Below, in pieces: positions 36,236 through 48,674 of a stretch of DNA of 64,000 nucleotides. The notes beneath the pieces were generated by a model. It did no database searches, had not been told where the DNA came from, and worked only from the letters and a program-made list of their open reading frames with translations. Location: contig NW_019211455.1 of NCBI RefSeq assembly GCF_002443255.2, positions 59,024,764 through 59,088,763 on the forward strand. The letters run 5' to 3'. Both the position numbers and the translations under genes were made by a program. The DNA comes from Varroa destructor (Eukaryota; Arthropoda; Arachnida; Mesostigmata; Varroidae). Position 1 is the first letter of the stretch. Each line of letters starts with the position of its first letter.

Positions 36236-38663
36236 ACTGCAGCACACGAGCTACTTTTAGTGGAGACCCTTTCGGCTACGGACTACTTTATACGGTGGCT
36301 TTTATTCTCATCATAACAGTTGATCTTTTGCTTCCGTGGTGACATTGAGTCTGGTGAAGAGAACAATCATGTCAAGACTTTTCCAAAGATACGGGGACAC
36401 TACAAAACGTCAATGCGGAATCAGATATTGCAACGATTGTGCAATACTGCTGCAGGATTGTTCTGCTGCACAAATAAATTTGAAGGTTAATGTATGTTTT
36501 TGCTTAACGTCAGAAAGCTGTTATGCAGAGTTTGTTAGAAAAAGAAATACTAAATATCATTTTTATTTAAGACACGGTACAATTGAGGCAGCGGAAAAGC
36601 CGTACACAGAGATATTTTACGGAAAATGTTTGCAACAAGAACAAATCGTAAGCAAAAATATTTGATTGTCAATTAATATTTTGGCGACAGAAAAAGCTAC
36701 GGAATCCTAATAAAATGCGTAACTTCGTATACTAATTCTTGTGGTGCGACTGCACTATGCCTACCAAAGGTTGCCGTGTAAGAAAAACGCACTACTATTT
36801 TAGACAACCAATCCTGTTATTAATTCATACATTTACAAAGAACAAAGCTGCTGAGCGAACCTCGTGTCACAGCGCAATAGGCGCACTAACCGCATAGCTT
36901 CAAGAGAGTATATAATGAAAGAAAGCATATATTTACATTTTAACCGGTGCAGCATCGATACGGTCGATGTTAGCAGAGTCGGTATACATATGTATGTGAT
37001 GCATTGGTCTAAATATCGTAGTCGTCTGAATATCATGTACGTCACTACGTTGTTAATAACTTCGTGCTTTCAAAAAACAGATGACAATTTACGAAATAGG
37101 TGTTTCTCCAATGACAGTGTGTTCGTTTCATTTCGGGGTGGCTTACGCGTATTATCCATCTTTACGCGATAAGTTGCCAACATCGGACACACCGGAATTG
37201 GAAATAAATGATCAAAGCTTTACAATCGTTATGGTAGTTTTTTGGAGTTAGTAGACAATAAATCAGTATACAGAGAGTTTCAGCTTCCACAATGTGAACA
37301 ACTATATACTAAAGATTATTTATTTTAGGGAAGGTATGTTTTAATGATTATCTGCTCAAAAAAATTTAGCAAGCCTATTGGCACCTAGCCAACTATTGCG
37401 TATGAGTCTACATGTTGTCGATAATAATTTTCCTAACCTATATAAAAACAATACGATCACTCCACGCAATCACACACGTAAACAGCTTAAAAAAAATGTT
37501 GAACCCTTAACTCCAGTACAGAAGCGTATAACGTGCATTTATTTTGTACGCGGTCTAAAATATGGTTATTAAGAGAAGGTGACAAAGTTTTAAATTTTGC
37601 TTGGTAGAAGGTAACCCTGCCAGCACAAATTTAGCATATTCCGGGACAACGTACTATTTTGAAATCATACTTCTGAACCGTCGAATATAGGCGAACCGAG
37701 TTCGCAAAAATCTATTAGAGTGATCAAGGTTTTATAACTGACTATATAATTCACTACAGCCATTGCTGTACAGTATTAAAATGTAAAATAGGTTCGTAAA
37801 CTTTTTTGTAACATTACAGTTTCCTATCACGATACCAAATACCGATAAAACGCAGTTAGTATGCTTAAATATTTTTACTGAAATTCATCGATCGACACAC
37901 AGAATTGTGTCACATACATGAATTAGTTTACATATGCTTGGTACAGTGCTAAGAATCATAGCACTGTACCATTTTCATAATTCGTTAATTATCTACATTG
38001 CACGTCTTACTAATCGGTTCTCTTAAGCCATTATCGAGAATTAAATGTCAGTAAATGCATTATTTTTATACAGTACGTGCTACCTCCTTTATGCCACTTA
38101 AACTACAATTAAATTTTAATTCATGCGTAGTTCTTACGCCCTCTAAATATTAACCTCGCGATAGACAGAATTTTAAATAACGAATTCCTGTATAACTTTC
38201 TAATAACCCATAATAGTTATTTTTTGTACTTAGCACCGCCCACTGGTAAACAGTAAATACAATAAACTAGATCATATCTGTCTTTCGGTCCGTCCATTTG
38301 AACCTACGTCCATGCAACCATGCAGTACTTTCGTTGCCTTAAATTCTACCATATGTGTACTGCTGACCTCCACATACGGCTTACGATGTCTCCTATTTTA
38401 ATAGCCAGAGTGAGCTCCGCCTTGAATTTACGGAAATTCACCTGTTTTGGCACGAAACAGCTAGCACTTGTCAACGGTGTTACTATGATCACATAATCAA
38501 TGGCCTTCTATAAAAACTGTTGAATCCTCGACGATCTCTAAAGTTGTCCATATCCGTATCTCCTCTTCTATGGCTCCTCTTTTCTCTTAAGCGCCGTATC
38601 TTTGCTCTTTTATTAAACTCATAAACTTAGAATGAAGTACACCCAGTGTAGTAATTCTTTTGA
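36236..38663. other. Convergent intergenic region between WBP2 and EXOSC6
   Basis: It holds the 3' ends of two converging genes. The WBP2 poly(A) signal is at 36473-36478 and a minus-strand AATAAA for EXOSC6 is at 38609-38614, 50 bp past its stop. A perfect 13-bp stem with a 7-nt loop lies at 37939-37971. Open frames in the interval (36336-36665, 36864-37172) have no recognisable motif or supporting splice sites. Confidence 0.6.
37939..37971. repeat. Short perfect stem-loop
   Basis: TGGTACAGTGCTA at 37939-37951 is exactly complementary to 37959-37971 with a 7-nt loop. It is intergenic, about 1.7 kb past the WBP2 stop, with no clear function. Confidence 0.85.
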
Positions 38664-41600
38664 TTAATCTAGCTGTAAGGAACTTAGTTTTTCCTGTATT
38701 TTACCGAAGTTGATGAGACACTCATTTACTAATGGTGTTACTTGATCCGCTACCTGGAATACGAAAATAAACCATTACAAAACTAACCATAAATTTAAAA
38801 AAACCTTCGATTTAAAAATATGTATTGCCGATGTACTACATTATATATAATGCGAAAAATATTTGAATATAATGTTTCGTGTCGCTGAAGTGTATAAAGC
38901 ATTCACAAATAACTGTTAAATACACATCAAAGAAAACTACATGCTCTACAGCTCCAGCATACGACACAATATTTAATATTCTTTTACCTTGACTAGAGCC
39001 CCGACGTGTTGGGAAAGACCTGCTGGCTCAGAATCTCCTGTTTGAAGTAGTCCTGTGATTTGCCGAAGAACCTAAACTTACATACAAATCATAGGTATTG
39101 GAACTTGCTTTCAGTGATTGATTAATGAAACCGTCAAGACAAAAGATGCTTAATTGAGGTTTTTCATTATCTAATTGGTTCCACAAATGTTTACAAAAGT
39201 TACCGGCATAAATCCAATGGTCACATTCCCAAATGTTCCTTCGCTGGGTGAAGCAAGGTCTTCTTCTTCTCGCGTTGGGTCCATAAGAATCCTATCAAAA
39301 TATGAGCAATACATGTAAAAAAGTTTTAATCATTTCCTTTGTTAGCGCCCGATGGATCTAGAATTCGTTATAATTTGACTTAACACTATAATAATAGTTT
39401 TAATAAAAAGTTCAAAATGTAATGGAACAAACTGTAAGGTTAACTAATAGTATGATTTTCAGTAAGGAGCCGTTTACTGTTCTATCACCTATTTGTGGTT
39501 TTAAAGGTTTGATACCTTTTGAAGCAGATAATACTAATTGCAACTACTGCAGGTAGGTCCACCTTTGTTGCTAACCTGTTGCCATGAACTCTTAGATTGA
39601 CTCCAATAACCTGGTCGAACAGTTCAATTCCAGATGACGCCAAAGCTAAACCACACGCCGTAAGCGCGCAGGAGAGAGCTCCGCCATCATTTTCCAAACA
39701 GATCACCTAGAAAATAATTTAAAACATGGATTTTTTTAGATATAATTCTATTCATTTTATCAATTTGAGCCACGTACGAAACTACTTTTTTTTCTGAAAA
39801 GCTCTTCTGGAAATTTCAAATACCAAGGTATGAGCAAATCCTCGTAATTTCGTTTGAACTCTAATTATTTCATTTTTTATGAGTATGTCTATAACTGCCT
39901 AGTAACCAACTTAGTAAAAACACCTACACTGCTTTATGTTAAAATCACAAAGTACTGTACTTAAGTGAAGCCACTTTGGGTTGTGTATTGCACTGTCTCA
40001 TTTTAGCTGCCTTTATTCATCAGTGGATAAATAGACATTTTATGTAAAACAATACCTGGATATCGATTGCTGCTTTTGGGTATCTCCGAAGCTGGACAAC
40101 TGGTCGCAGTGCTTCTTCGAGCCATTGCGAATTTCGCTGCTCTGCGAGAGTCAATGTATCAGCCCCACGTGCAGATACGCCAGCATTTGCGTATGGAGCA
40201 AATTTAAACACACATCTATAATTCGTTTAATAATAAAATAAATACATAATAATAAAAAAAACGTTACAAACAATTACAACGGCAATACATGTGAAACATG
40301 TTCATTTGGCATATATATATTATCTACACGTAATGGTTCCGTAAAATACTTCCTAGTAATTTCGTTTGAGTAAAGAGCTATAATATAGAGACACCCTTTT
40401 TTCAGTAGTAAAGCTTCTCCCGGTTGCTAAAAGGCGCTGATATTATAGTACAATGTTCGATATCCTGCTTTACGTTCGATAGTTAACCCTTTTGTCTTTA
40501 TTTCACTAACTGTGTTCTACTTCTCATTTCTCTAGATTCGTCTTTACAGAAGGCAAAATGCGACAGCACTTCATTTACATCAATGTTCCTTTTATTTACC
40601 TGAGTTGTGCTTGGAGCGAAAATTCTTTCCGTCTAGTGACCTCCCGAGGGCCGAACACGGCTGCCACAACCTTTGTAGAACCGTGCTCAACAAAGCCAGA
40701 GCCTGATGTTTCACTTACAAGGCCTGCTTCTAGCTCTAAATAAACCAATAACATCATAAAGACATGATTAGCATACGTTCAGCATTGTTATATTTACGCC
40801 TAAGCGTATCATACCTAATTTTCCGTTTATTAAACGTGTTGGCTGTTACACAAATGATGACGGCAAGGATGACCGTAGGAACAGCCTATGCCTATTATTA
40901 CTGATTGAACATCATAAAATTTAGTTGCTATTCTTCAAGTTGTCTGTTATGTTATATAAGGCCGTTCTATACGTATCATTTACGGACGAACTGTATAAAT
41001 TGAGATTATTATTATTATAATCGAGTTTGAATTGAACGAGCGTAGCCACTCGAGCCATGCGCATTCTGCGCTTGTGCTTCATAAATTAAAACCTTTAATG
41101 TAGATTTTAAATGTCTAACAGCTCCACGTGCTCAACAAGTAGGCGTTCAATTAAAAATCAAAGAGGCAGTGATTATTGTCATTCGATTGCTTCATTTCTT
41201 GAAATTTTTTTAATAAGAATTTTCATCAATATGCAGCTGATCCATTTGGTTACTTATTTTCAAGTGAGGTATGATGGCACGTGAAGCTGATCAGATATTC
41301 AAACAAAGATTCATATAAGATTATTTCGGTACAATTGTACAACGAGGATTTGGAATAAAATTATGCATATTCAAATGTATGCAGTTTTTTATGTAATTCT
41401 TTTTTAACCTTCACTTAGTGGTTGATGTGATTATGGATATCTAAAAAGAGATTCCTATAAAAGCAGACCGAGCACAACAGATTTATTACGTTCTACGTTT
41501 TTTTTTATCATTTATAATTACTGATAATAATTTTATAATTTCTCATTCATTAGAAATGAATCTTTTAATGAGTCTGTCAATTAACATGCAGTAACTATTA

Positions 41601-42960
41601 TATGTGCAATGCAAAATATATATAGAAAGATAAGAGTGGAAGAGACGACTCTTAAAGCGGGATCTAAACAATTGCAAGCATTGCGTGCTCTCCTCCTTGG
41701 AATATCAATATTGGTGAACTACGATTATTGTAATTCAGACCGAAGTATTTGATTTTGAAACTGAAGAAGCAGTGATACAATGAAAACCATGACTTGATTT
41801 CTAGTACCTTTCTCACTGTAGATTAACGTTACACTTGCAGTAGCACGATTTGAATTTATCCGCAATAACTGAGTATTTTCTCATGATTCAACGTACTACC
41901 AGATAAGCAAGTTATTATTAGAAACGATACGTTTCGAAAACGTTTTGCATTAAAATATATAATACTTTGATTTAGGTGTCGAGTGCGGATGCAAGATTAT
42001 GGGCTCGGAAATATTAATAATCTGATGTGAGATTATGGTTGGTATGAGCCAGCTCGCAACAGGGTTCAAATTCTTGTTCGATTTCCCTAAATTTCGTCAG
42101 CTCGAAAAGAGTTATAATCCGAATGGATACATTTATTAAAATAAAATTAACAAAAATCGGAAAACAGCAGCTTCATTGAATAAAATAGTATTTAAGAAAT
42201 GCTTCTGCCGAAATAGGATACAACAAATGATCACTTATCTTTTTTAATAAAACACTAATCTATACTGATGAAGAGGTATTTCATCTTTATCTAACATCCT
42301 CTAAATTTTACTGCAACCTTTACATACGAGTCGTTCAAAACGTGAGTGGCGCAAGATGTCATAGTAAATGGGACTCGGAAAATTGATGTTGTTAAATGTT
42401 CATAATTACTTACTTCGAGGTTTGAGCTCATCATCTTGCCGTCCATCGCCGCGTTGTAAGAACTAAAATCCGAAATGCGCTTAGGATTAAAATTAGATTA
42501 GAGCTTCACATAACCATTCAAAGGTTCATTGTCTCAGGTTTAAAATTTAAAAGTTTAGCGAAACTTTTAAATTTTTAAGACATGGCACACGAAGGGAGTA
42601 TTATGTTGTAGTCTGCTTGTTAGCAATTTTTAGCAAGTTTAGCTTGTTAGCAAAGCTACCGAGCATCCATAAATTCATCATTCCAAATGCTCAAAATGAC
42701 GATCACTTTTATTTTATGACAGTAACAATTTTATTATTAAATTCATTGTTGCGGAGTCAGTTTTCAGTAAATATTTAGCAAGGGTTATCGTATCTGAGTA
42801 CTAAATATTGATAGCGAACGATTTTGCATAAATATAATTATTCTAATTTACCCTAAAATTGTAATTTTTGTCTACTCACTTTTTTAGGGTTTTTCGGTTG
42901 TTGTTGAAACTGTTGGTATGGAACCGAAGCAGGGGCCTTTGTCCTTTTGTCTACGTTCAT
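38664..42960 (-). CDS. EXOSC6: Exosome complex subunit MTR3 (EXOSC6), RNase PH-like
   Basis: MTR3 is one of the six RNase PH-fold subunits forming the ring of the eukaryotic RNA exosome, which degrades and processes RNA in nucleus and cytoplasm; metazoan ring subunits are catalytically inactive. Eight exons join in frame: 42960-42880, 42462-42414, 40735-40600, 40215-40056, 39706-39576, 39291-39204, 39071-38988 and 38753-38664 (819 nt, 272 aa). The N terminus is MNVDKRTKAPASVPYQQF, a Gln-rich extension. Family features in order are GSGFVEHGSTKVVAAVFGPR (the GSAYxExGxTKVxxxVxGPR segment), CVFKFAPYANAG, LEEALRPVVQLRRYPKAAID, ICLENDGGALSCALTACGLA, SSGIELFDQVIGV, ILMDPTREEE (MDPTRxEE, typical of MTR3) and VTIGFMP. 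The length matches human EXOSC6. Exon 2 is only 49 bp, and its frame is confirmed by phase on both sides. It is on the same strand as OSCP, 811 bp downstream of that gene's stop. Confidence 0.94.
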
Positions 42961-43771
42961 GGCTGCAACTCAGATAAACCTGAGCGAGCACGGCTGTTTC
43001 CGAATAATTAATTTTCTAAGGCAATCTGTAAATAGTGGCACGCACTATCCTGCACGTGAGATGCTCGACTGGCAGCCCGACGACTGTTTCTTATTATTAA
43101 TGTTTACACTAGCTGCCTGTTTACTATATGTGCAGACGACGTGATATGTCGCCATGTTTTAACTCATGCAAATATTTATTTCATTTAATGCGACTATTTA
43201 ATCACTATTTAATACTTAGTTGCGCCCTCTTAGCTGCTCGATTAGTAGAGTGAATTAAAAGTATATATGTATATAACATAAAATCGATGAGCATAACGTG
43301 TGCTCTTGGAACTATTTCTATAAATATATAAGGAGCAGACAAATTTTTGACTCATATTTATTTTTGTGATTTTATAACTTAGATATTTTGGAAATTAATC
43401 ATCCTGTCAACCCAGACTTTGGGGATTAACTGAAAATCGCACGCATGTTTTGATATATTTTATCTTTATTTACTTTGGCTTACCGGATGACAATATGAGA
43501 TACTCTTCCTTGCTAGTGAATTCATCGCACGGCACGTTGTACTACCATTAATAGCGATTGCTAATCAATCGCCATAAACTGCGTTTAATATTTTTCGCTT
43601 TTCGTTTATCTGATCTGCCTCCGAAAACAGCTGCATCTTTGAATGCTTACTACTTTTTATTCCGGAAGATCGCGTAGTTGTAAACTTTTCCTTTTTTCTA
43701 ACCACTCATAATTCACTTTTCTTTAATTGTTTCTTATCTGTATGCAAAGTGCTAAAAGAGGCCGCAGTCAT
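42961..43771. promoter_or_regulatory. Intergenic region: EXOSC6 promoter and OSCP 3' flank
   Basis: It separates the OSCP stop from the EXOSC6 start. A minus-strand AATAAA at 43656-43661, 111 bp after the OSCP stop, is a plausible poly(A) signal. No separate gene is seen; the plus-strand frame at 42947-43144 is antisense to the EXOSC6 5' end. Confidence 0.6.
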
Positions 43772-46251
43772 TTAAACGGCGTCCTTGATGATCTTTGTGT
43801 ACGTTTTAATCTTAGTAGCTATAGACATATCAACGTATTTGTCACCGATCGACACGACCATTCCGCCCAAGATTGAAGGATCTATCTTCTTTGTCAACAG
43901 AATTTTTTCTCCTTTTTTTGTAAAAGCAGACAGCGCCGTTTGAAGCTCTTTTTCACTCGCGTCATCCAAAGGCTGAAATATACAAATGGTGATATTTTCT
44001 GTAAAGCTATACGCAATAGAAATTGTGCATGAGAATGGAGTTTGCAAAGCAGGATATAAAGAAAACTATAGTATATGTGTGCCAATTTTATGTTGAAGAC
44101 TATTTCCGGGTTTAATGTGAATTCTACTGTACTTGTTGTTGATGGTAAGTCATTTCGACAATATGGGATGTTAAAAATAAGTTGAACATAAACCTACACA
44201 AATCAATCATACCGCTGACTGTTTATGCGGAAAGAACAGGGTCTTAAAATGTTAGGATTTAGTGTAATTAAATGCTGGTTAAACAAATATTGGTTAAAAG
44301 TATTCGTGCTCCTAAGCGTCCTTTACGAAAATATCAAGCAAGTCAGCTCATCATTAATTTCTAACTCTGACAGAAACAACGTACTGAAATACAAAGATGT
44401 CAGTCATCATGTTAAGTAAAAAAAAGAAGCGCGTCTTACGCAACTTATTTATGTATATTTATTTATGTTATATTTATAGTTTACACAGATATTTTGCATT
44501 ACGATGCGACACTTAGCCCTTTTTAATGTGAACGATCCCATTAACTACTACCCTGTGTGTTTAAAACTAAATGACAGCACCTTGCCTTGCATCTCTAAAG
44601 GGTGTTTTCGGGGTTCGTCATTCATATTTTTTATAACCCTGAAAACCTATGACCGTATAATGCCAAATAAATACCTTGGCAGTGGTGACCTCGCACAAAA
44701 CCTCCCCACGCTCGGCAGACATGATTTTCGAAAAAGCAGTGATAATGGCATTCGCATAATTCATGCGGCCATTTTCCGCCATAGCGCCCAGCATGTTAAT
44801 GGTTAGAGGGTTGTAGTTGTTTTTCTTCAAACCCTCCTCAATCGCTTGCTTCTTGAGGGTTTTTTTAATCAACGGGTTACATAGAAACTCCGCTAGTTTC
44901 TTATCTGACTTAATCGCGGCCTGTATAAAAAAGCGGAAGTACATCATGGAATATATGACAAAAATAATAAAAGATACGTGATAGGAACTTCAAAATTCCT
45001 TTCCTTTGATTTAACGAATTAAATGCTGTATGTGTGCATACAGATATAAGTATGACTAATTGTTCTTATAAAGAATCAATATTGCGTACTGGTTTTTAAC
45101 ACTTTAGCCTACTTGAAGAAGAAAACGAAAACTCGTATGTACCTTGACTTTAAGAAGGTCCTTCTCAACGACTGCAAGGTTCTTCTGTTTTGAAGCCGCG
45201 GAGTACAGTGCATTGGCATAGCGGCCTTCGATGCCAAAAATCGCAATCGGTGGCTGTAACACATGTCATTGTCGCATTAGGCATGTTGTATGTAATTCTT
45301 TTTAAACAAAGAGCGCTGTAATATAATTTGTAGTTTCCGTAAATATTCCACGTTTATATATATATATATATACCTTCTGATACCCTATATATATATATAT
45401 AGGGTATCAGAAGAAATTATTTCAAAAATGAAATTCAGTTGTGAAGTTAAACGAGCTATACATTTAATTTCATATTTAATTTCTGTATTACATTCCTTTA
45501 CATAATATATTTGAAACAGAAAGTGATTGACTAAAATTTAAAAGGATCTTTCCTGAATGACGATGAAAGCGACCTGACTAGCTGAACAAATGGTCGTCGG
45601 AATTAGACAAAATACCGAAGTCAATGAGGCATAATCATTATGTAAATGGAGTAATGCCGCATAAAAAGGCAAGTTCCATTCCTATTAAAAGGACATGCAA
45701 AATATACTAACATTGTGATCCACAATTGTTCACGGTAGCTGAATTATGGATAGGCCAAACTACAATAACGTAAGGTAAAATAACTATTTCAGTACAATGT
45801 TCTAGTTGTAGAAATGTTCATTGGGTAAGACTTAATTAATATCGCATTAGGACAGTAATGTGAACCCTTCTCGACTCACCTTAACAAGCTGCTTCGACGC
45901 AGCATTCATGGAGAATTGCCGGACGGCCTGTGGAAAAAATTTTAAAAAGAAACAAATAATATTAATACCACTTTTCACAAACTGTTATACAAATCAATTA
46001 CAAGCCAAGAAGTACATATGGCTGAATTGAACATTTTATGACTATAAAAATAAAGTTTCTTCTGCAGCTTCGAAACACTGTTGAAGGTTGAACTGCACAT
46101 AGCAAAACAAGTAAAATGATTACTACTTTTGCTCAGATGTTGCTCGGGTGAATTTATCATTATTAGGATAAGTTTCGAAAGAAATTCACACTTTTATATT
46201 GAACATATTCGTTAAACTTACATAAATAGCGTTCCTCTGAAGCAAAGCCAT
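43772..46251 (-). CDS. ATP5PO: ATP synthase subunit O (OSCP), mitochondrial
   Basis: OSCP links the peripheral stalk to the top of the F1 head of mitochondrial ATP synthase. Five exons, all with phase 0 junctions, are 46251-46222, 45927-45880, 45253-45143, 44920-44675 and 43972-43772 (636 nt, 211 aa). The N terminus [20 protein letters not shown] is a typical mitochondrial targeting peptide, rich in Arg and Ser and poor in acidic residues. It is followed by the conserved [20 protein letters not shown] (residues 27-46), the helical N-domain ending [20 protein letters not shown], and the C-domain signature [20 protein letters not shown], characteristic of the delta/OSCP family. The start has a G at +4 and is the only Met that gives a targeting peptide. 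Length agrees with animal OSCP (about 210 aa). The gene starts 454 bp from the divergent mRpS6. Intron 3 contains a perfect AT-centred palindrome. Confidence 0.96.
45374..45413. repeat. Perfect 40-bp palindrome with (AT)7 centre in an OSCP intron
   Basis: CTTCTGATACCCT at 45374-45386 and its exact reverse complement at 45401-45413 flank 14 bp of alternating AT. The whole 40 bp is self-complementary. A separate (TA)n run lies just left of it at 45355-45372. Confidence 0.95.
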
Positions 46252-46705
46252 GGCTCGACAATGAGAGGTCACCACTTGTGAACAAATGAAGACCAAGAAT
46301 CCTTACGACAACAGTTACTGTCGTAAACAAACAGAAGGACCGCAACCATTACGAAAGAATAAACGATCTTAGATTTTATGCTATAAAATAGGGAATATCA
46401 TGATTTGCTTTATTATTATATATTAACTGAGCAATTTATAAAGCTAGGTAAGCCAGGCTATTAAAAGAGGCTCCTACGAACGCCTACCTGTGCGTAAAAA
46501 TTTTGGGCGGCTACTGTTCTTTAGAATCGAACGAAGTTCATCCTAGCTAACGCATGGTAGCGCCCCGCGAATCTCGGAATTATTTCTGCTGTTCATAAAG
46601 TGCTTTTCTCTAAGCTGTGAAAAGTGGTTTAATATAGACTAAACCAGACTTGTCTCAGTTATCGTACTTATACACTTTCATATTTATTATAAAAAAAATT
46701 ATACT
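46252..46705. promoter_or_regulatory. Bidirectional promoter region between OSCP and mRpS6
   Basis: The 454 bp between two divergent start codons must hold both promoters and 5' UTRs. Both products are nuclear-encoded mitochondrial proteins, so co-regulation is plausible (inference). No individual element was identified with confidence. Confidence 0.6.
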
Positions 46706-48674
46706 ATGCCACTCTACGAATTGCTGGTGGTTATGCGATCTATGAAGGAGGTAAGTCTGACTCCTAATCACAGTTGCATATATTTTGGCATAATGCTTTA
46801 CACACTATGTATTTTTGAAGTATTTACATGCAAACCAATTCTCTTACGTATTTGGAATGTTAAGTAAAGTTATTATATCATTAACTACTCTATTAGAAAC
46901 ACGCGGTAGACCTACGTGATAATTTCACACTGTTTCCTCTCCTGCCTCTTTATATTCCAGACCCAAACGATTGCTACTATGAAAAGAATGGGACAGTTAC
47001 TTCTCGACAATGGAGCACTACTTCGTTCTATCCAAAATATCGGTCTAAACCGTGAGCTTGCCCACAAAACCTCGTCTCATGGAAAGGTATTTTTACGATG
47101 TGATTTTAGGTAAAATCCGTGGTAAAAAATTTAAAAAACCAAATTTTTGTAAATAATGAAAACAAGCTGCATACACCATGAAAGAAACCCTATCATCGCG
47201 TTCTATATGCAAGCTTATTTCACCTGTATCTTGTATTGTTGTTTCTTTCACTGAAACTTATTTCCTTTGTAATGTAGCTTATGGATTCGTATACTTCCTA
47301 TTGAAACTTAATTTAAAAGAATGTATTTAAAAGAAACCACATGATATGTTAGAGATTTTTTTGTGAGCCGTTCATGTAATATAACTAATTCGTTGATATA
47401 CATCATTCTTTTATAACGATATATACATTGATGTTGATGAGTGCAGTTAGCTTATTTAACATATATTTATTGTTTTAAAGTGAGTCGAGCTCCAACGTCA
47501 ACGTACCTCACAAGCTTACGGCACGGGATAGTTATTTATTTTCGTTGTACGTGTTAAAAAATAAATAATAAATACCTGGCAGATTCACAACAGGCTACGA
47601 TGTCTTACGTTAACGGCTTACCATGACACATTGATTCACTCGGTTTGTAAGTTGGCCTATTTTGTTATTCTTACGGTGGACATTATCCAACAGGTCCATC
47701 ATACAGGCTCTTTCATCTTGTACAAGTACGACGCGCCCATTTCCCTATTGCAAACATTGCTGAAAGAAGTCAGACTAGACGTAGATATTATTAAAGGTAC
47801 GTGAACCTTGTGGAAGGTTTTTGTGCAACGGAATTATACTAGATGCACGAATATGCAAGCAGATTTACATTGAATATTTTTATTCTAACATTTTAAAACG
47901 ATCTATCCTATTGCCTTTATTGGACGCATTCTAAAAAGATTTACTGGTAACCTACTGGAAAAATAAGCGACTGCGCGTGTTTTGCATACCATAATAAAGA
48001 CAGTACGGACTTGGACTAGATATTTGGAGATGAGTGGTGATGTGTTGATATATTTATCTTATTCGTTGTTGATAGAGCTGAGTGGACTTGTCCAATATAA
48101 GCAAAATACAATTCATATGAAGAAACGTTTGTTGATAATTCATATGGTGGGAAATAAGCGAAGAAATTATGCGTTTTCATAAAAAAGTTTTTTAGAGTTT
48201 TATAGCGAATGAGGAGGAAAATAATGTATCACTGCATATATATTGCTAAGGACAATCTTTGATTTTCCCTTAGTGATAATATGAAATTGCCTTAATTACG
48301 AATATTTTAATTTCTAAATGTTAAAATGTCCAAAAAAACACTGACATGTGTTGCACATCGTGCATTGGATCATTACTTGGTATGATATGGTATTATATTA
48401 ATCACCCAAGTAACCCAAATGTCTCATGTTTTCTGCGTTCGCTATATATAGCTTAATTTTGATGGACTTCATTAATAAGTAAAATGTACGTTTAAAGTCA
48501 TTTCATTTTTTTAAAGTTGGGTGTGTTCAGGTAAAGAAACCGAAGGACATAAAGTGCACATTAGAAGGTGAACTACAGATCCCAGCGAAACGGCCATCTG
48601 TTCAAGAACTTATGAAGACAGGTGCTCGTCCGTCGAAGCCTGGTTACGGCGGAATCGTTGGAGGGCCGTTTTAA
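46706..48674 (+). CDS. mRpS6: Mitochondrial ribosomal protein S6 (bS6m)
   Basis: This is a component of the small subunit of the mitochondrial ribosome, a bS6 homologue. Four exons: 46706-46750 (MPLYELLVVMRSMKE), 46961-47086, 47694-47796 and 48517-48674 (432 nt, 143 aa). The start motif MPxYEL is the family signature. It is followed by IATMKRMGQLLLDNGALLRS, LNRELAHKTSSHGK, TGSFILYKYDAPISLLQTLL, VRLDVDIIK and, in the last exon, KCTLEGELQIPAKRPSVQEL, corresponding to the CTLxEExxPPAYRxxVQ segment of arthropod mRpS6. For exon 4 the acceptor TTTTAAAG|TT at 48517 is chosen over the stronger-looking TTCAG at 48530. Only the former matches phase 1 of exon 3 and gives the family spacing between the DII and CTL motifs. 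There is no obvious cleavable targeting peptide, as usual for this family. AATAAA lies at 48933-48938. Confidence 0.93.

Noticed and set aside
48531..48674. Acceptor TTCAG at 48530 as start of mRpS6 exon 4
   Set aside because: Phase 1 of exon 3 would put the exon out of frame and lose the conserved CTLEGE segment.
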